DNA of 42,458 bases from Paraburkholderia tropica (GTDB lineage Bacteria > Pseudomonadota > Gammaproteobacteria > Burkholderiales > Burkholderiaceae). The notes under the pieces were generated by a model. It was not told where the DNA came from, searched no databases, and saw only the letters and a list, made by a program, of their open reading frames with translations. The position numbers and the translations under genes were made by a program. The stretch covers positions 1-42,458 of the forward strand of contig NZ_CAJZAR010000057.1 of assembly GCF_914484835.1 (NCBI RefSeq). The letters are read 5' to 3'. The number at the start of each line of letters is the position of its first letter. Position 1 is the stretch's first letter. This document shows positions 1 to 13,556 of this stretch, piece by piece.

Positions 1-2
1 CG

Positions 3-68
3 CGCGTGCGCGAGCCGCGCTCGGCGGCGACGCTGCAATTGCTGACGTCGAGTCTCGGCGCGGGCTGA
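3..68 (+). CDS. C-terminal end of an unidentified plus-strand gene (partial)
   Basis: An open frame enters from the left edge and ends at a TGA at 66-68, giving about 21 residues that end LQLLTSSLGAG. Almost every third codon base is G or C, as in the real genes nearby, which is the only support for coding. The fragment is too short to identify a family. It would be convergent with the phosphatase gene that ends at 91. Confidence 0.35.
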   Translation, partial: RVREPRSAATLQLLTSSLGAG

Positions 69-90
69 GCGCGCGCCATCAAGGAGAGAG

Positions 91-825
91 TCAGGGCAGC
101 GCGAACGCCGCCGCGCCTTGTTCGCGCGCCGCCTGGGTCGAAACCGACCAGTTGCGCAGCGACAGCGCCTCGACCATCGTGAGACGTCCTTCGGCGATAT
201 AGGCGCCCGTGTCGATGAACATCTGCGAGCCGATCTGGCGCGGCTCGCGCATCGGCGTGTGGCCGCAGTAGGTCAGCGAGAGCGCGTGGCTCGCGGGCGT
301 GCCCGCGTTGAAGGCCAGTTCGCGGCCCCACAGCATGCGCTCGCGCACGTGGTCGTTGAACTGGCCGGCATCGAGTTCGGTGTCGTCGCCGAAAAATTCC
401 GCGTGCAGCACGTTGAAGCGCGCGCCGCCCTGCCCGACCGTGCGCACCAGCGGCAACTGGCGCAGGCGTTTCGCGTACTGCGCGAGCGCGCGTTCCGGCA
501 CGTACTGCGCCCAGCCGCCGCCGATGCCGTACCACTGATGCCGCGGCAGCCGCCCTTCGACGACTGCGCACAGCGCGTCTTCGTGATTGCCGAGCACGGC
601 GTGGAACCACGGCTTGTCGAGTAGCGTGAGCGCTTCCTCGCACTGCTCGCCGCGATCGATCAGGTCGCCGACCGAGAACAGCCGGTCGGCCGCAGCGTCG
701 AAGCTCACCTCGCGCAGCAGGAAGCGCAAAGCATCCACGCAGCCGTGCAGGTCGCCCACGACAAAGTCGCGGCCGGCCTCGTTGCTGGCGTGATGCTGAA
801 CTTCAGGGGCGAGAGTGGGTGTCAT
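91..825 (-). CDS. Metallophosphoesterase (calcineurin-like, PrpA/ApaH-type)
   Basis: This is a 244-residue protein of the serine/threonine phosphatase / diadenosine-tetraphosphatase-like metallophosphoesterase family. The metal-binding motifs occur in the usual order: GDLHGC (Asp25, His27), GDLIDRG, GNHE, then a histidine in VLHAEF and CGHT near the C terminus. These residues hold a two-metal centre that hydrolyses phosphoesters. The substrate cannot be told from sequence; protein phosphatase and dinucleoside polyphosphatase are both possible. I chose the ATG at 825; a GTG at 852 would add nine residues (MPGGRYHET) with no better ribosome site. There is no signal peptide, so it is probably cytoplasmic. 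It is transcribed divergently from the DUF1345 gene. Confidence 0.85.
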   Translation of the reverse strand: MTPTLAPEVQHHASNEAGRDFVVGDLHGCVDALRFLLREVSFDAAADRLFSVGDLIDRGEQCEEALTLLDKPWFHAVLGNHEDALCAVVEGRLPRHQWYGIGGGWAQYVPERALAQYAKRLRQLPLVRTVGQGGARFNVLHAEFFGDDTELDAGQFNDHVRERMLWGRELAFNAGTPASHALSLTYCGHTPMREPRQIGSQMFIDTGAYIAEGRLTMVEALSLRNWSVSTQAAREQGAAAFALP

Positions 826-1022
826 CGTTTCATGATAGCGCCCGCCGGGCACTCTGTATGCGCGCCAATTATCGTTTCATGGCGCTTTTTTACGCGCGCT
901 TTCAAATCGCCTGACGTGCGTCCCGCGTGGCGCGCCACGCCACGGCCGTGGGTAAAATCGCTGCAATCCGCGCGCGCCTGCGCGGTCCCCGCGTGTCTTC
1001 ACCCGTCGAGAGCGTCGATGCC

Positions 1023-1679
1023 ATGAAGGTCTATCCGCAAGTCCTGCGCAATCGTCCGCACATGATGATCGGCATGGTCCTCGGCGTGGTGCTCGCGGCG
1101 CTCGTGCCAGGCTCGATTCGGCCCGTGGCGCGCGTGCTGGTCGGCTGGGACATCGCGATCTGGACCTACCTCGTGCTGATCTGGATTCACATGATCCGCA
1201 CCGACGAAACCAGCGTGCGCCGCCACGCGCAGCGCGAGGACCAGAACGCGGGCACGGTGCTGTTTCTGGTCTGCGCGGCGACCGTCGCGAGCATCGTCGC
1301 GATCGTGCTCGAACTCGGCACCACCAAGGATCTCAATACGGCCTCGAAGGTGCTGCATTCGCTGCTCACCGGCCTCACGCTGATCGGCGCGTGGTTTCTG
1401 ATTCCCACTATCTTCACGCTCCATTACGCGCGCGTGTATTACGGCTCCGATCCCCATTCGCCGGCGCTCGCGTTCCCCGACGCCAAACTCCAGCCGGATT
1501 ATTGGGACTTCCTGTATTTTTCTTTCACGATCGCCTGCGCCTCGCAAACCGCCGATGTCGGCCTGCGCGGACGCAGCGCGCGGCGCAGCGTGCTCGCGCA
1601 ATCCGTCCTGTCGTTCTATTTCAACGTTTCCGTGCTCGGCCTGTGCGTGAACATCGCGGCGAGCATGGTGGGGAACTAG
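1023..1679 (+). CDS. DUF1345 family inner-membrane protein
   Basis: This is a 218-residue membrane protein. Hydrophobic segments are visible near residues 14-30 (MIGMVLGVVLAALVPG), 40-56, 80-100, 115-135 and at the C terminus (SFYFNVSVLGLCVNIAASM). The block YWDFLYFSFTIACASQTADV followed by a basic R-SARR stretch is the signature I associate with DUF1345. The function is unknown. The chosen start is the ATG at 1023 (MKVYPQ), just before the first hydrophobic segment; the open frame runs further upstream but that part is Arg-rich and unlike a membrane protein. It points toward the trehalose/glucan operon but is 342 bases from it, so co-transcription is uncertain. Confidence 0.75.
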   Translation: MKVYPQVLRNRPHMMIGMVLGVVLAALVPGSIRPVARVLVGWDIAIWTYLVLIWIHMIRTDETSVRRHAQREDQNAGTVLFLVCAATVASIVAIVLELGTTKDLNTASKVLHSLLTGLTLIGAWFLIPTIFTLHYARVYYGSDPHSPALAFPDAKLQPDYWDFLYFSFTIACASQTADVGLRGRSARRSVLAQSVLSFYFNVSVLGLCVNIAASMVGN

Positions 1680-1683
1680 ACCG

Positions 1684-1703
1684 GCATCGATTGCAATCGA
1701 TGC
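1684..1703. promoter_or_regulatory. 20-bp perfect palindrome, possible operator
   Basis: GCATCGATTGCAATCGATGC reads identically on both strands. It begins five bases after the DUF1345 stop codon. With no loop it is a poor RNA hairpin, so a dimeric DNA-binding protein site is more likely than a terminator. The regulator is unknown. Confidence 0.45.
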
Positions 1704-1717
1704 ACGCGCCGCGCGCA

Positions 1718-1736
1718 CGCTGTGCGGCACACAGCG
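1718..1736. promoter_or_regulatory. Inverted repeat CGCTGTG-N5-CACAGCG
   Basis: Seven-base arms are separated by CGGCA. It lies about 115 bases before the start point predicted from the sigma54-like match, in the range where enhancer-binding activators of sigma54 promoters bind. The sequence shows only the symmetry; binding is inferred. Confidence 0.3.
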
Positions 1737-1815
1737 CGGCACGCAGCCAGGCACGCGTCACGCATGAACCCGCGTGGCCGCGAGCCGGCGCAGCGGCGCG
1801 GCGATCGCGCGGATT

Positions 1816-1831
1816 GGGCACATGCCTTGCT
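1816..1831 (+). promoter_or_regulatory. Sigma54 (RpoN)-type promoter match upstream of glgE
   Basis: GGGCACATGCCTTGCT matches the sigma54 consensus TGGCAC-N5-TTGC[A/T] with one mismatch, at the first base. The invariant GG (1817-1818) and GC (1829-1830) have the required 10-base spacing. Transcription would begin near 1842, giving a leader of about 180 nt before glgE. One-mismatch matches are expected by chance a few times in a window this size, so the support comes mainly from its position and the two inverted repeats upstream. Confidence 0.4.
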
Positions 1832-2021
1832 GACTTCCGCATCAAGTCGCCGTACGTCGCCGACGCTTTGGTTCCGGCCTGCTCTTGCACTACATTGAAC
1901 AGGACACGCGCCAACGCCCGGCCCTGTGCGGCCCGCTCCGGCAGCCCACGGGCAACGTGATCGCATCCGGTGGTACCTCGGCCCTGCATCCACGCTGCCC
2001 GACGTATCTGGAATACGACCG

Positions 2022-5000
2022 ATGGAACCTCCTCACGCCTATGCGCCGCGGATCTACTTCGTCCATTCCGTCCTCGCCGGGCCGCTCGACGCGTGGCCCG
2101 CGCATTGCGCGCACGCAGCGTCGCTGGGCTTCGATCATGTCCTGATCGGCGCCCTGTTCGCACCAGGCCGCTCGGGCGACGACCGCATCGTCGCCGATCA
2201 TCAACATTTGCATCCCGCGTTCGGTTCGCCAGAGCCGGTGGCGGACGTCGTGCGCCTGCTCGCGACCGCCGCGCGCGAACGCGGCCTGACGCTGCTCGCC
2301 GATCTCACGCTCGACCGCGCGGCCGCCGACGGCGCGCTCTACGCCGCGCATCCCGAATGGTTTCATCCGTTCGAGCCCGAGGACGCGCGGCTCGATCCGC
2401 GCCACGGCCATCGCGACGCGAACGTGGCCTATGCCGACTTCGAACGCGCGGGCGCGCCGCTCGCGGTCTGGTGGACGCAGTTCGCCACGCGGCTCGCCGA
2501 CGCGGGCCTCGGCGGCTTTCGCATCGACTCGCCGCATCGCGTGCCGGCCGCCGTGCTGCGCGCGATCTTCGACGGCGTGCGCGCGAGCCATCCGCAAACG
2601 CGCTGGCTCGCGGCCACGCCGGGCCTCGCGCGCGCCGAGATCGCGCAACTCGAACACGCGGGCTTCGACGCCGCGTTCACCTCGCTGCGCTGGTGGGACT
2701 TCTCGTCGAGCTGGATGGTCGAGGAGCACGACGTGGTGCGCCGCGTGGGCTCGCCGGTCGCGTTTCCCGAAGCGCCCTACGGCACGCGCTTCATCCGCGA
2801 TCTCGACGGCGCCGCCGACGCGCGCGCGGTCGAGCGCGCCTATCGCCGCATGCTGCGCGCGGCGGCGGCCACCGGCACCGGCTGGCTGGTGCCGATGGGT
2901 TTCGAATACGGCGTCGACGAAGCAAGCGGCCACGGCGGCCCGCACGCGCACGATCGAGGTGCAACCGGCGGCGCAAACGGCGGCGCCCACGAACGGGCGC
3001 CCACGTGGGCCGAAGCGAAAGCGCGCGCGCCCTTCGATCTCTCCGCCGACATCGCGCACGCGAACGCCTTGCAGCGCGAGACCTTCATCCTCCAGACGAA
3101 TGGCGAGCTGCGCGCGCTCAGCGGCCCCGCCGCGCCCGTGGCCGCGCTGCTGCGCGGCGACCGCGCCGATCTGCGCGATGCGGGCGAAGCGCTGCTCACG
3201 CTCGTCAATCCCGCGCTGGCCGCGCCGGTGCGTGTGAACATGGCGCATCTGCTCGACGGCGCGCCCGGCGGCTTCACGCGCTTCGAGCCGCTCGACGCGC
3301 AATCGCTGCGCGGCGTGCGCGAACGCTCGCCGCGCGATGCGGGCGCGATCCCGGAAACGTTTACGCTGCCCGCGGGCGCGTGCTGGATGTTCCGCGCGCT
3401 CGCCACGCCGCTCGTCGCGCTCGCGCCGCCCGAGGATCTCGCGAAGTCGCCCACGAGCGGCCACAAGAGCGTGATCGACGCAATCGCCGCGCCGCGCATC
3501 GCCATCGAAAGCGTGTGGCCGTCCGTCGATCACGGGCGCTTCGTCGCCAAGCGCGTCGTGGGCGAGCAATGCGAAGTGCGCGCCGCGATCTTCGCGGAAG
3601 GCCACGACCGCATCGACGCCGCGATCCTCTGGCGCGCCGCCGACGAAACCGCCTGGCACGAGTCGCCGATGAAACCGCTGCCGCCCGCCGGCACCGATCT
3701 CTGGAGCGGCACCTTCCCGCTCGAACGCGTGGGACGCCACGAATTCGTGGTGATTGCGTGGCGCGACGACTTCGCCTCGCTCGCCGTGCATCTGCAAAAG
3801 AAGCGCGACGCCAACCAGCCCGTCCATCTCGAACTGGAGGAAGCGAGCCGCCTGCTCGCGCTCGTGCTCGCGACCGCCGACACGTCCGACGACCACAGCG
3901 AGCAACATCTGCGCGAGCGCGCGGCGCTCGACGCGCTCGTCAAACGCTTCGTGGCCGCCGACACCGACACGCGCTGCGCGCTGCTCGCCGCGCCCGCCAC
4001 GGCGGCCGCCGTGCGCGCCGCGAACCATCGGCCGTTCCTCTCGCGCGACGCCACGGTGCAGCGCGTGGACGCCGAACGCGCCGCCGCGCGCTTCGCGAGC
4101 TGGTACGAAATCTTCCCGCGTTCGATGAGCGACGACGAGTCGCGTCACGGCACCTTCGACGACGTGATCGCGAAGATGCCGCGCATCCGCGACATGGGTT
4201 TCGACGTGCTGTATTTCCCGCCGATCCATCCGATCGGACTCGCGAACCGCAAAGGCCGCAACAACTCGCTGACCGCGCAGCCCGGCGATGTCGGCAGCCC
4301 TTACGCGATCGGCGCGGCCGAAGGCGGCCACACCGCCGTGCATCCCGAACTGGGCACGCTCGAAGACTTCTGCCGCATGCTCAACGCGGCGCACGCGCAC
4401 GGCCTCGAAATCGCGCTCGACTTCGCGATTCAATGCTCGCCCGACCATCCGTGGCTCAAGGCGCATCCGGGCTGGTTCGCATGGCGGCCCGACGGCACGC
4501 TGCGTTACGCGGAGAATCCGCCGAAGAAGTATCAGGACATCGTGAACCCCGAGTTCTACGCGCACGATGCGAAGCCCGAACTCTGGCTCGCATTGCGCGA
4601 CGTGATCCTGTTCTGGGTCGATGCGGGCGTGCGCATTTTCCGCGTCGATAATCCGCATACGAAACCGCTGCCGTTCTGGGAATGGATGATCGCCGACGTG
4701 CGCGCGCGTCATCCGGACGTGATCTTCCTCTCGGAAGCCTTCACGCGCCCGCGCCTCATGTACCGGCTCGCGAAGATCGGCTTTTCGCAGTCATACACGT
4801 ATTTCACGTGGCGCGAAACGAAGCGCGAGTTCATCGACTATCTGACCGAACTCACGCAGAGCGAAGTACGCGATTTTTATCGGCCCAATTTCTTCGTCAA
4901 TACGCCCGATATCAATCCGCGTTATCTGCAAAGCGGCGCGCGCTCGATCCATTTGATTCGCGCCGCGCTCGCCGCGCTGCTCTCGGGATTGTGGGGCGTG

Positions 5001-5560
5001 TATAGCGGCTTCGAATTGTGCGAGGCGCGGCCGCTGCCCAACAGCGAAGAATATCTGGACTCCGAAAAGTATCAGTTGCGCGCGTGGGACTGGAACCGGC
5101 CCGGAAATATCGTGGCCGAAATAACGGCGCTCAATCGCGCGCGCCGCGCGAATCCCGCGCTGCAATCGCATCTGGGCATCACCTTCCTCGGCGCGCACAA
5201 CGACAACGTGCTGTGCTTCGAAAAGGCCACGCCCGCGCGCGACAACGTGATTGTCGTGGCGATCAACCTCGACCCGTGGAACGAGCAAGGCGCCGATATC
5301 GAACTGTCGTGGGCCACCTTCCAGGCCTGGCAGATCGACGATCACGCGCGGCTTGCCGTCGTCGACGAAATGAGCGGCGAGCGCTTCGAATGGCAAAGCC
5401 GCTGGCAGCACGTGCGGCTCGATCCGCACACGCGGCCGTTCGCGATCTGGCGTCTCGCGCCCATCGACGGCCTGCCACGCGAAACGCCGCCTGACGTACC
5501 GGACGAACCGGTCGAAGGCCACCCCGAATTCGACGCGGACTTCCCTCCCGGAGGAGCCAC

Positions 5561-5564
<4 letters not shown>
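2022..5564 (+). CDS. glgE: GlgE maltose-1-phosphate maltosyltransferase with an extra N-terminal amylase-like domain
   Basis: GlgE transfers maltosyl units from alpha-maltose 1-phosphate to the non-reducing end of alpha-1,4-glucans, releasing phosphate. The C-terminal part, about residues 490-1180, matches a whole normal GlgE (about 660-700 residues). It has a beta-rich N domain starting at PRIAIESVWPSVDHGRF and a GH13 barrel. Visible catalytic residues are nucleophile Asp876 (FRVDNPHTKP), Glu905 (LSEAFTRP) and Asp963 (NTPDIN). Residues 1-480 form an additional barrel-like module with GGFRIDSP (Asp169), but the following segment lacks the expected acidic 'AE' motif, so it is probably non-catalytic. 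The start is the ATG at 2022 (MEPPHAY); the frame is open to a GTG at 1926. This is the first gene of the operon, and its TGA overlaps the next ATG (ATGA). Confidence 0.93.
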
Positions 5565-9014
<3,450 letters not shown>

Positions 9015-9022
<8 letters not shown>

Positions 9023-11231
9023 GCGCGCCCCGGACGCCGGCCTGCATCATCACGACATCGACGCGCTCGTGCATGCGCGTCATCGCGATCCGTTCGCCGT
9101 GCTCGGGCTGCACTGGGTCGACGGCGCGCCTTACGTGCGCGCCTGGCTGCCGAACGCCACGCACGTGCGCGTGCTCGCGCGCGACCGCGCGCACACGCTC
9201 GCCGAACTCACGCGCGTGCATCCCGCCGGTCTGTTCGCCGGACCGCTCGCGGAAGGCACGGCGTACCGGCTCGAAATCGACTGGCATGGCGTGGCGCAGG
9301 AAGTGGAGGATCCCTATTCGTTCGGCGCGCAGTTGCCGCAGGAAGCGCTGCATCGTCTCGCCGACGGCGACCCGTATGCGGTGCTCGAATGCCTCGGCGC
9401 ACGGCCGCTCGTCTATGACGGCGTGCCGGGCGTGCGCTTCGCGCTGTGGGCGCCGAACGCGCAGCGCGTCTCCGTGGTCGGCGACTTCAACGCGTGGGAC
9501 GGGCGGCGTCATCCGATGCGGCTGCGCCACGAAGCGGGCGTGTGGGAGCTGTTCATTCCGCGCGTGGCCGCGGGCGCGCGCTACAAGTTCGAGATCCTCG
9601 GCGCGCGCGGCGAAGTGTTGCCGCTGAAGGCCGATCCCTGCGCGTTCCAGACCGAGCCGCCGCCCGCCACGGCGTCGGTAGTCGCGCCGGTGGAGGCGCT
9701 CGAACATTTCGCGTGGCACGACCACGACTGGCTGCAAACGCGCGCCGAACGCCAGAACGCGCGCGCGCCGATGTCGGTGTACGAAGTGCACGCATCGTCC
9801 TGGCTGCCGACGCAAGGCGCCGATGCGCCCGCGCCCGACTGGCGCGCGCTCGCCGACCGCCTGATTCCCTACGCGCAGGGCATGGGCTTCACGCATCTGG
9901 AATTGCTGCCGGTGGCCGAGCATCCGTTCGGCGGGTCGTGGGGCTATCAGCCGCTTTCGCAGTTCGCGCCGACCGCGCGTCTCGGTTCGCCGCTCGACTT
10001 CGCGGCCTTCGTCGATCGCGCGCACGAAGCCGGTCTCGGCGTGATTCTCGACTGGGTGCCCGCGCATTTTCCGAACGACGCGCACGGCCTGATCGACTTC
10101 GACGGCACCGCGCTCTACGAGCACGCCGATCCGCGCGAGGGCTATCACCCCGACTGGAACACGATGATCTACAACCTCGGCCGCCGCGAGGTGAGTGCGT
10201 TCCTGATCGCGTCGGGGCTCGCGTGGCTGATGCGTTATCACATCGACGGGCTGCGCGTGGACGCCGTCGCGTCGATGCTCTATCGCGACTATTCGCGCGC
10301 GCAGGGCGAGTGGGTGCCAAACATCTACGGCGGGCGCGAGAATCTCGAATCGATCGCGTTTCTCAAGCGCCTCAATCACGAAACGCAATACGTGCCGCAG
10401 CGGCCCGGCGTGATCACCATCGCCGAAGAATCGACCGCGTGGCCCGGCGTGACCGCGCGCCCCGAGGACGGCGGACTCGGCTTCCAGTTCAAATGGAACA
10501 TGGGCTGGATGCACGACACGCTGCACTTCATGCACGAAGACCCCGTGCATCGCCGCTATCACCATCATGAGATGACGTTCGCGATGGTCTATGCGTGGTC
10601 CGAGCGTTTCGTGCTGCCGCTCTCGCATGACGAAGTGGTGCACGGCAAGGGCTCGCTGCTCGGCAAGATGCCCGGCGACCGCTGGCAGAAGTTCGCGAAC
10701 CTGCGCGCGTATTTCGGCTTCATGTGGGCGCATCCGGGCAAGAAGCTGCTGTTCATGGGCGGCGAGTTCGGGCAGATGGCGGAGTTCGATCACGACGGCA
10801 CGCCGCACTGGAATCTGCTCGACGATCCGCTGCATCGCGGCGTGCAGGCGCTCGTGCGCGACCTCAACCACCTCTATGCCGACGAAACCGCGCTGCACGT
10901 GCTCGACACGGAGCCGGGCGGATTCGAATGGCTCGTCGCCGACGACAGCGACAACAGCGTGCTCGCGTGGCGGCGCGTCGACGGTTCGGGCAACGAGATC
11001 GTCGCCGTCTGCAACTTCACGCCGGTGCCGCGCCACGGCTACCGCATCGGCATGCCGCAGCCGGGGCAGTGGGAAGAAGCGCTCAACAGCGACGCCGAAG
11101 TCTACGGCGGCTCGAACATGGGCAACGGCGGCCTCGTCTCGACCGAGCCGGTGCCGAGCCACGGCCGGCCGCAATCGGCGGCGCTCGTGCTGCCGCCGCT
11201 CGGCACGCTGATACTGCGATTGCGACGTTGA
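9015..11231 (+). CDS. glgB: 1,4-alpha-glucan branching enzyme GlgB
   Basis: This 738-residue GH13 enzyme introduces alpha-1,6 branches into the glucan made by GlgE. The N-terminal domains include a CBM48-type beta-sandwich (VRFALWAPNAQRVSVVGDFNAWDG). The barrel has nucleophile Asp416 (GLRVDAVASML), acid/base Glu471 (IAEESTAWPGV) and Asp539 (LSHDEVVHGKGSLLGKMPGD), all typical of GlgB. Its length matches E. coli GlgB (728). I chose the ATG at 9015 because it has GGAGG just upstream and overlaps the treS-mak stop by 8 bases. An upstream in-frame start at 8955 would lie inside the preceding gene. Confidence 0.97.
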
Positions 11232-11297
11232 TATGGCAGCACGCGCGTTTCATCAGGAATCCGATGCAATACAAGAATCAGCAGAAGGAGCATCGAT

Positions 11298-13529
11298 ATG
11301 GCTAACGGCATGCCCGACCGGCTGCTGCCCGGCGCGCCCTACCCGCTCGGCGCGACGTGGGACGGGCTGGGCACCAATTTCGCGGTGTTCTCGGCGCACG
11401 CGTGGCGCATCGAGCTGTGCCTCTTCGACCCGACCGGCCGCAAGGAACGCATGCGCTACAAGCTGCCCGAATGCACCGACGAAATCTGGCACGGCTATCT
11501 GCCCGACGCGCATCCCGGCACCGTCTACGGCTTTCGCGCGCACGGCCCGTATCAGCCGCACGAAGGCCATCGCTTCAATCCGCACAAGCTGCTGCTCGAT
11601 CCTTACGCGCGCCGCCTCGTCGGCCAGTTCCGCTGGTCCGACACGCTGTACGGCTATCGCGTGCATTCGAACCGCGCCGACCTCTCGCTCGAACGGCGCG
11701 ACTCCGCGCCCGCGATGGCCAAGGGCGTGGTCACGCACGACACCTTCGACTGGTCGCAGGACCATCGGCCCAACACGCCGTGGAGCGAGACCGTCATCTA
11801 CGAAACGCATGTGCGGGGCATCTCGATGCTGCGCCGCGATCTGCGCCATCACCAGCGCGGCACCTTCGCCGCGCTCGGCTCGCCGCATTTCATCGACCAT
11901 CTGCAGAAGCTGGGCGTGACCGCCGTGGAGCTGCTGCCCGTGCACGCCTTTCTTCCCGAGCGCTTTCTCGTCGAGCGCGGGCTGCGCAATTACTGGGGCT
12001 ATAACTCGGCGGCGTATTTCGCGCCCGAGCCCTCGTATCTCGCGGGCAACGACACCGACGAAATGCGCATCGCCATTCGCCAGTTGCATGCGGCCGGTAT
12101 CGAAGTGATTCTCGACGTGGTCTACAACCACACCTGCGAAGGCGGCGAAATGGGCCCGACGATCTCGTGGCGCGGCCTCGACAACGCAAGCTATTACCGC
12201 TGCGTGCCCGGCGACGAACGCCATCTGATCAACGACACCGGCTGCGGCAACACGCTCAACCTCTCGCATCCGCGCGTCCTGCAGATGGTTGCCGACTCGC
12301 TGCGCTACTGGACCACCTCGTATCGCATCGACGGCTTTCGTTTCGATCTCGGCGTCACGCTCGGACGCGAGCCGCAAGGTTTCGATCCCGGCAGCGGCTT
12401 CTTCGACGTGCTGCGCCAGGACCCCGTGCTCTCGCAGGTGAAGCTGATTTCCGAGCCGTGGGACGTCGGTCCCGGCGGCTATCAGCTCGGCAATCACCCG
12501 CCCGGTTTCGCCGAATGGAACGACCGCTATCGCGACAGCGTGCGTCGCTACTGGCGCGGCGCGCCCGCGCAGCGCGCCGATCTCGCCGCGCGTCTCACCG
12601 GTTCCGCCGATCTGTTCGACAAGCGTAAACGCCACCCGTGGGCCTCGCTGAATTTCGTGACTTCGCACGACGGCTTCACGCTCGCCGATCTCGTCGCCTA
12701 CGAGCGCAAGCACAATGAAGCGAACGGCGAAGAGAACCGCGACGGCCACAACGAAAACTGGAGCGCGAACTGGGGCGTCGAAGGCCCGACCGACGACCCG
12801 GCGATTCTCGACACGCGCGCACGCGTCGCGCGCTCGATGTTTGCGACGCTCTGCATCGCGCTCGGCACGCCGATGATGCTGGCCGGCGACGAAACCTGCC
12901 GCACGCAGCAAGGCAACAACAACGCGTACTGCCAGGACAACGAGATTTCGTGGCTCGACTGGGCGCTCGCCGCGACGCCGCAAGGCGAGGCGATGACGGC
13001 GTTCTGCGCGCGCGCGATCGCGCTGCGGCGGGATCATCCCTTGCTGAGAGAAACGCGTTTCCTGTTCGGCGACCGCGAGGTGCTGCCCGACGTGCACGAC
13101 ATCGACTGGTTTGACGAGCACGGCGAGCGGCTCACGCCCGCGGCATGGCAAGACCCCGAGGCGCGCGCATTCGCGGTGCGGCGCGCGGGCCCGGGACTCG
13201 ACGGCGAAATCGAAGTATTGTTGATGATGCTGAACGCGTCCTCGCAGGCCGTGACGTTCCGCGCGCCCGCGCCGCGACTCGCGTGGAGCGTGCTGCTCGA
13301 CACCGCGCATCCCGAGGACGCGCCGCACACGCTGTACGACGCCGGTTTCGAAGTCGGCGCGCACGCGCTCGCGGTGCTGTGTGCGCGGCCCGCGCGCCAC
13401 GCGGCGCAAGGTGCGGGCGCCACGCACACAGGCACGCACGCGGCCGCGCAAGACGACGCCGCGTCCGCGAGGACGCCGCCGCCCGACCCGCGCCAGCCGC
13501 ACGCGGCGCAGGAAGACTCAGCTGGATAG
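11298..13529 (+). CDS. glgX: Glycogen debranching enzyme GlgX/TreX
   Basis: This 743-residue isoamylase-type GH13 enzyme hydrolyses alpha-1,6 branches. Beside treY and treZ it plays the TreX role, freeing linear chains for conversion to trehalose. It has an N-terminal CBM48/isoamylase domain (YPLGATWDGLGTNFAVFSAHA) and a barrel with Asp350 (DGFRFDLGVTLG), Glu386 (LISEPWDVGPGGYQLG) and Asp458 (TSHDGFTLADLV). The last 45 or so residues are an Ala/His/Thr/Pro-rich tail beyond the normal end of the family. AAGGAG at 11285-11290 sets the ATG at 11298. A 66-base gap separates it from glgB, the widest gap in the operon. Confidence 0.95.
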   Translation: MANGMPDRLLPGAPYPLGATWDGLGTNFAVFSAHAWRIELCLFDPTGRKERMRYKLPECTDEIWHGYLPDAHPGTVYGFRAHGPYQPHEGHRFNPHKLLLDPYARRLVGQFRWSDTLYGYRVHSNRADLSLERRDSAPAMAKGVVTHDTFDWSQDHRPNTPWSETVIYETHVRGISMLRRDLRHHQRGTFAALGSPHFIDHLQKLGVTAVELLPVHAFLPERFLVERGLRNYWGYNSAAYFAPEPSYLAGNDTDEMRIAIRQLHAAGIEVILDVVYNHTCEGGEMGPTISWRGLDNASYYRCVPGDERHLINDTGCGNTLNLSHPRVLQMVADSLRYWTTSYRIDGFRFDLGVTLGREPQGFDPGSGFFDVLRQDPVLSQVKLISEPWDVGPGGYQLGNHPPGFAEWNDRYRDSVRRYWRGAPAQRADLAARLTGSADLFDKRKRHPWASLNFVTSHDGFTLADLVAYERKHNEANGEENRDGHNENWSANWGVEGPTDDPAILDTRARVARSMFATLCIALGTPMMLAGDETCRTQQGNNNAYCQDNEISWLDWALAATPQGEAMTAFCARAIALRRDHPLLRETRFLFGDREVLPDVHDIDWFDEHGERLTPAAWQDPEARAFAVRRAGPGLDGEIEVLLMMLNASSQAVTFRAPAPRLAWSVLLDTAHPEDAPHTLYDAGFEVGAHALAVLCARPARHAAQGAGATHTGTHAAAQDDAASARTPPPDPRQPHAAQEDSAG

Positions 13530-13556
13530 CGCAGGAATCTGCTACAGGAATCGGCC

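Larger units (their letters stand above)
1680..2021. other. Intergenic region upstream of the glucan/trehalose operon
   Basis: This 342-base stretch has no credible gene. It holds a 20-bp perfect palindrome (1684-1703), a 7-bp inverted repeat with a 5-base spacer (1718-1736) and a sigma54-type promoter match (1816-1831). No convincing sigma70 promoter was seen. The glgE ribosome site is weak: a GGA about 12 bases before the ATG. Confidence 0.6.

Noticed and set aside
1890..4712. Very long open frame (940 codons) on the minus strand opposite glgE
   Set aside because: It is Arg/Ala/His-rich with no family motif, and lies opposite a well-supported enzyme. Long antisense frames are expected at this GC content. 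The same applies to other long antisense frames across the window.
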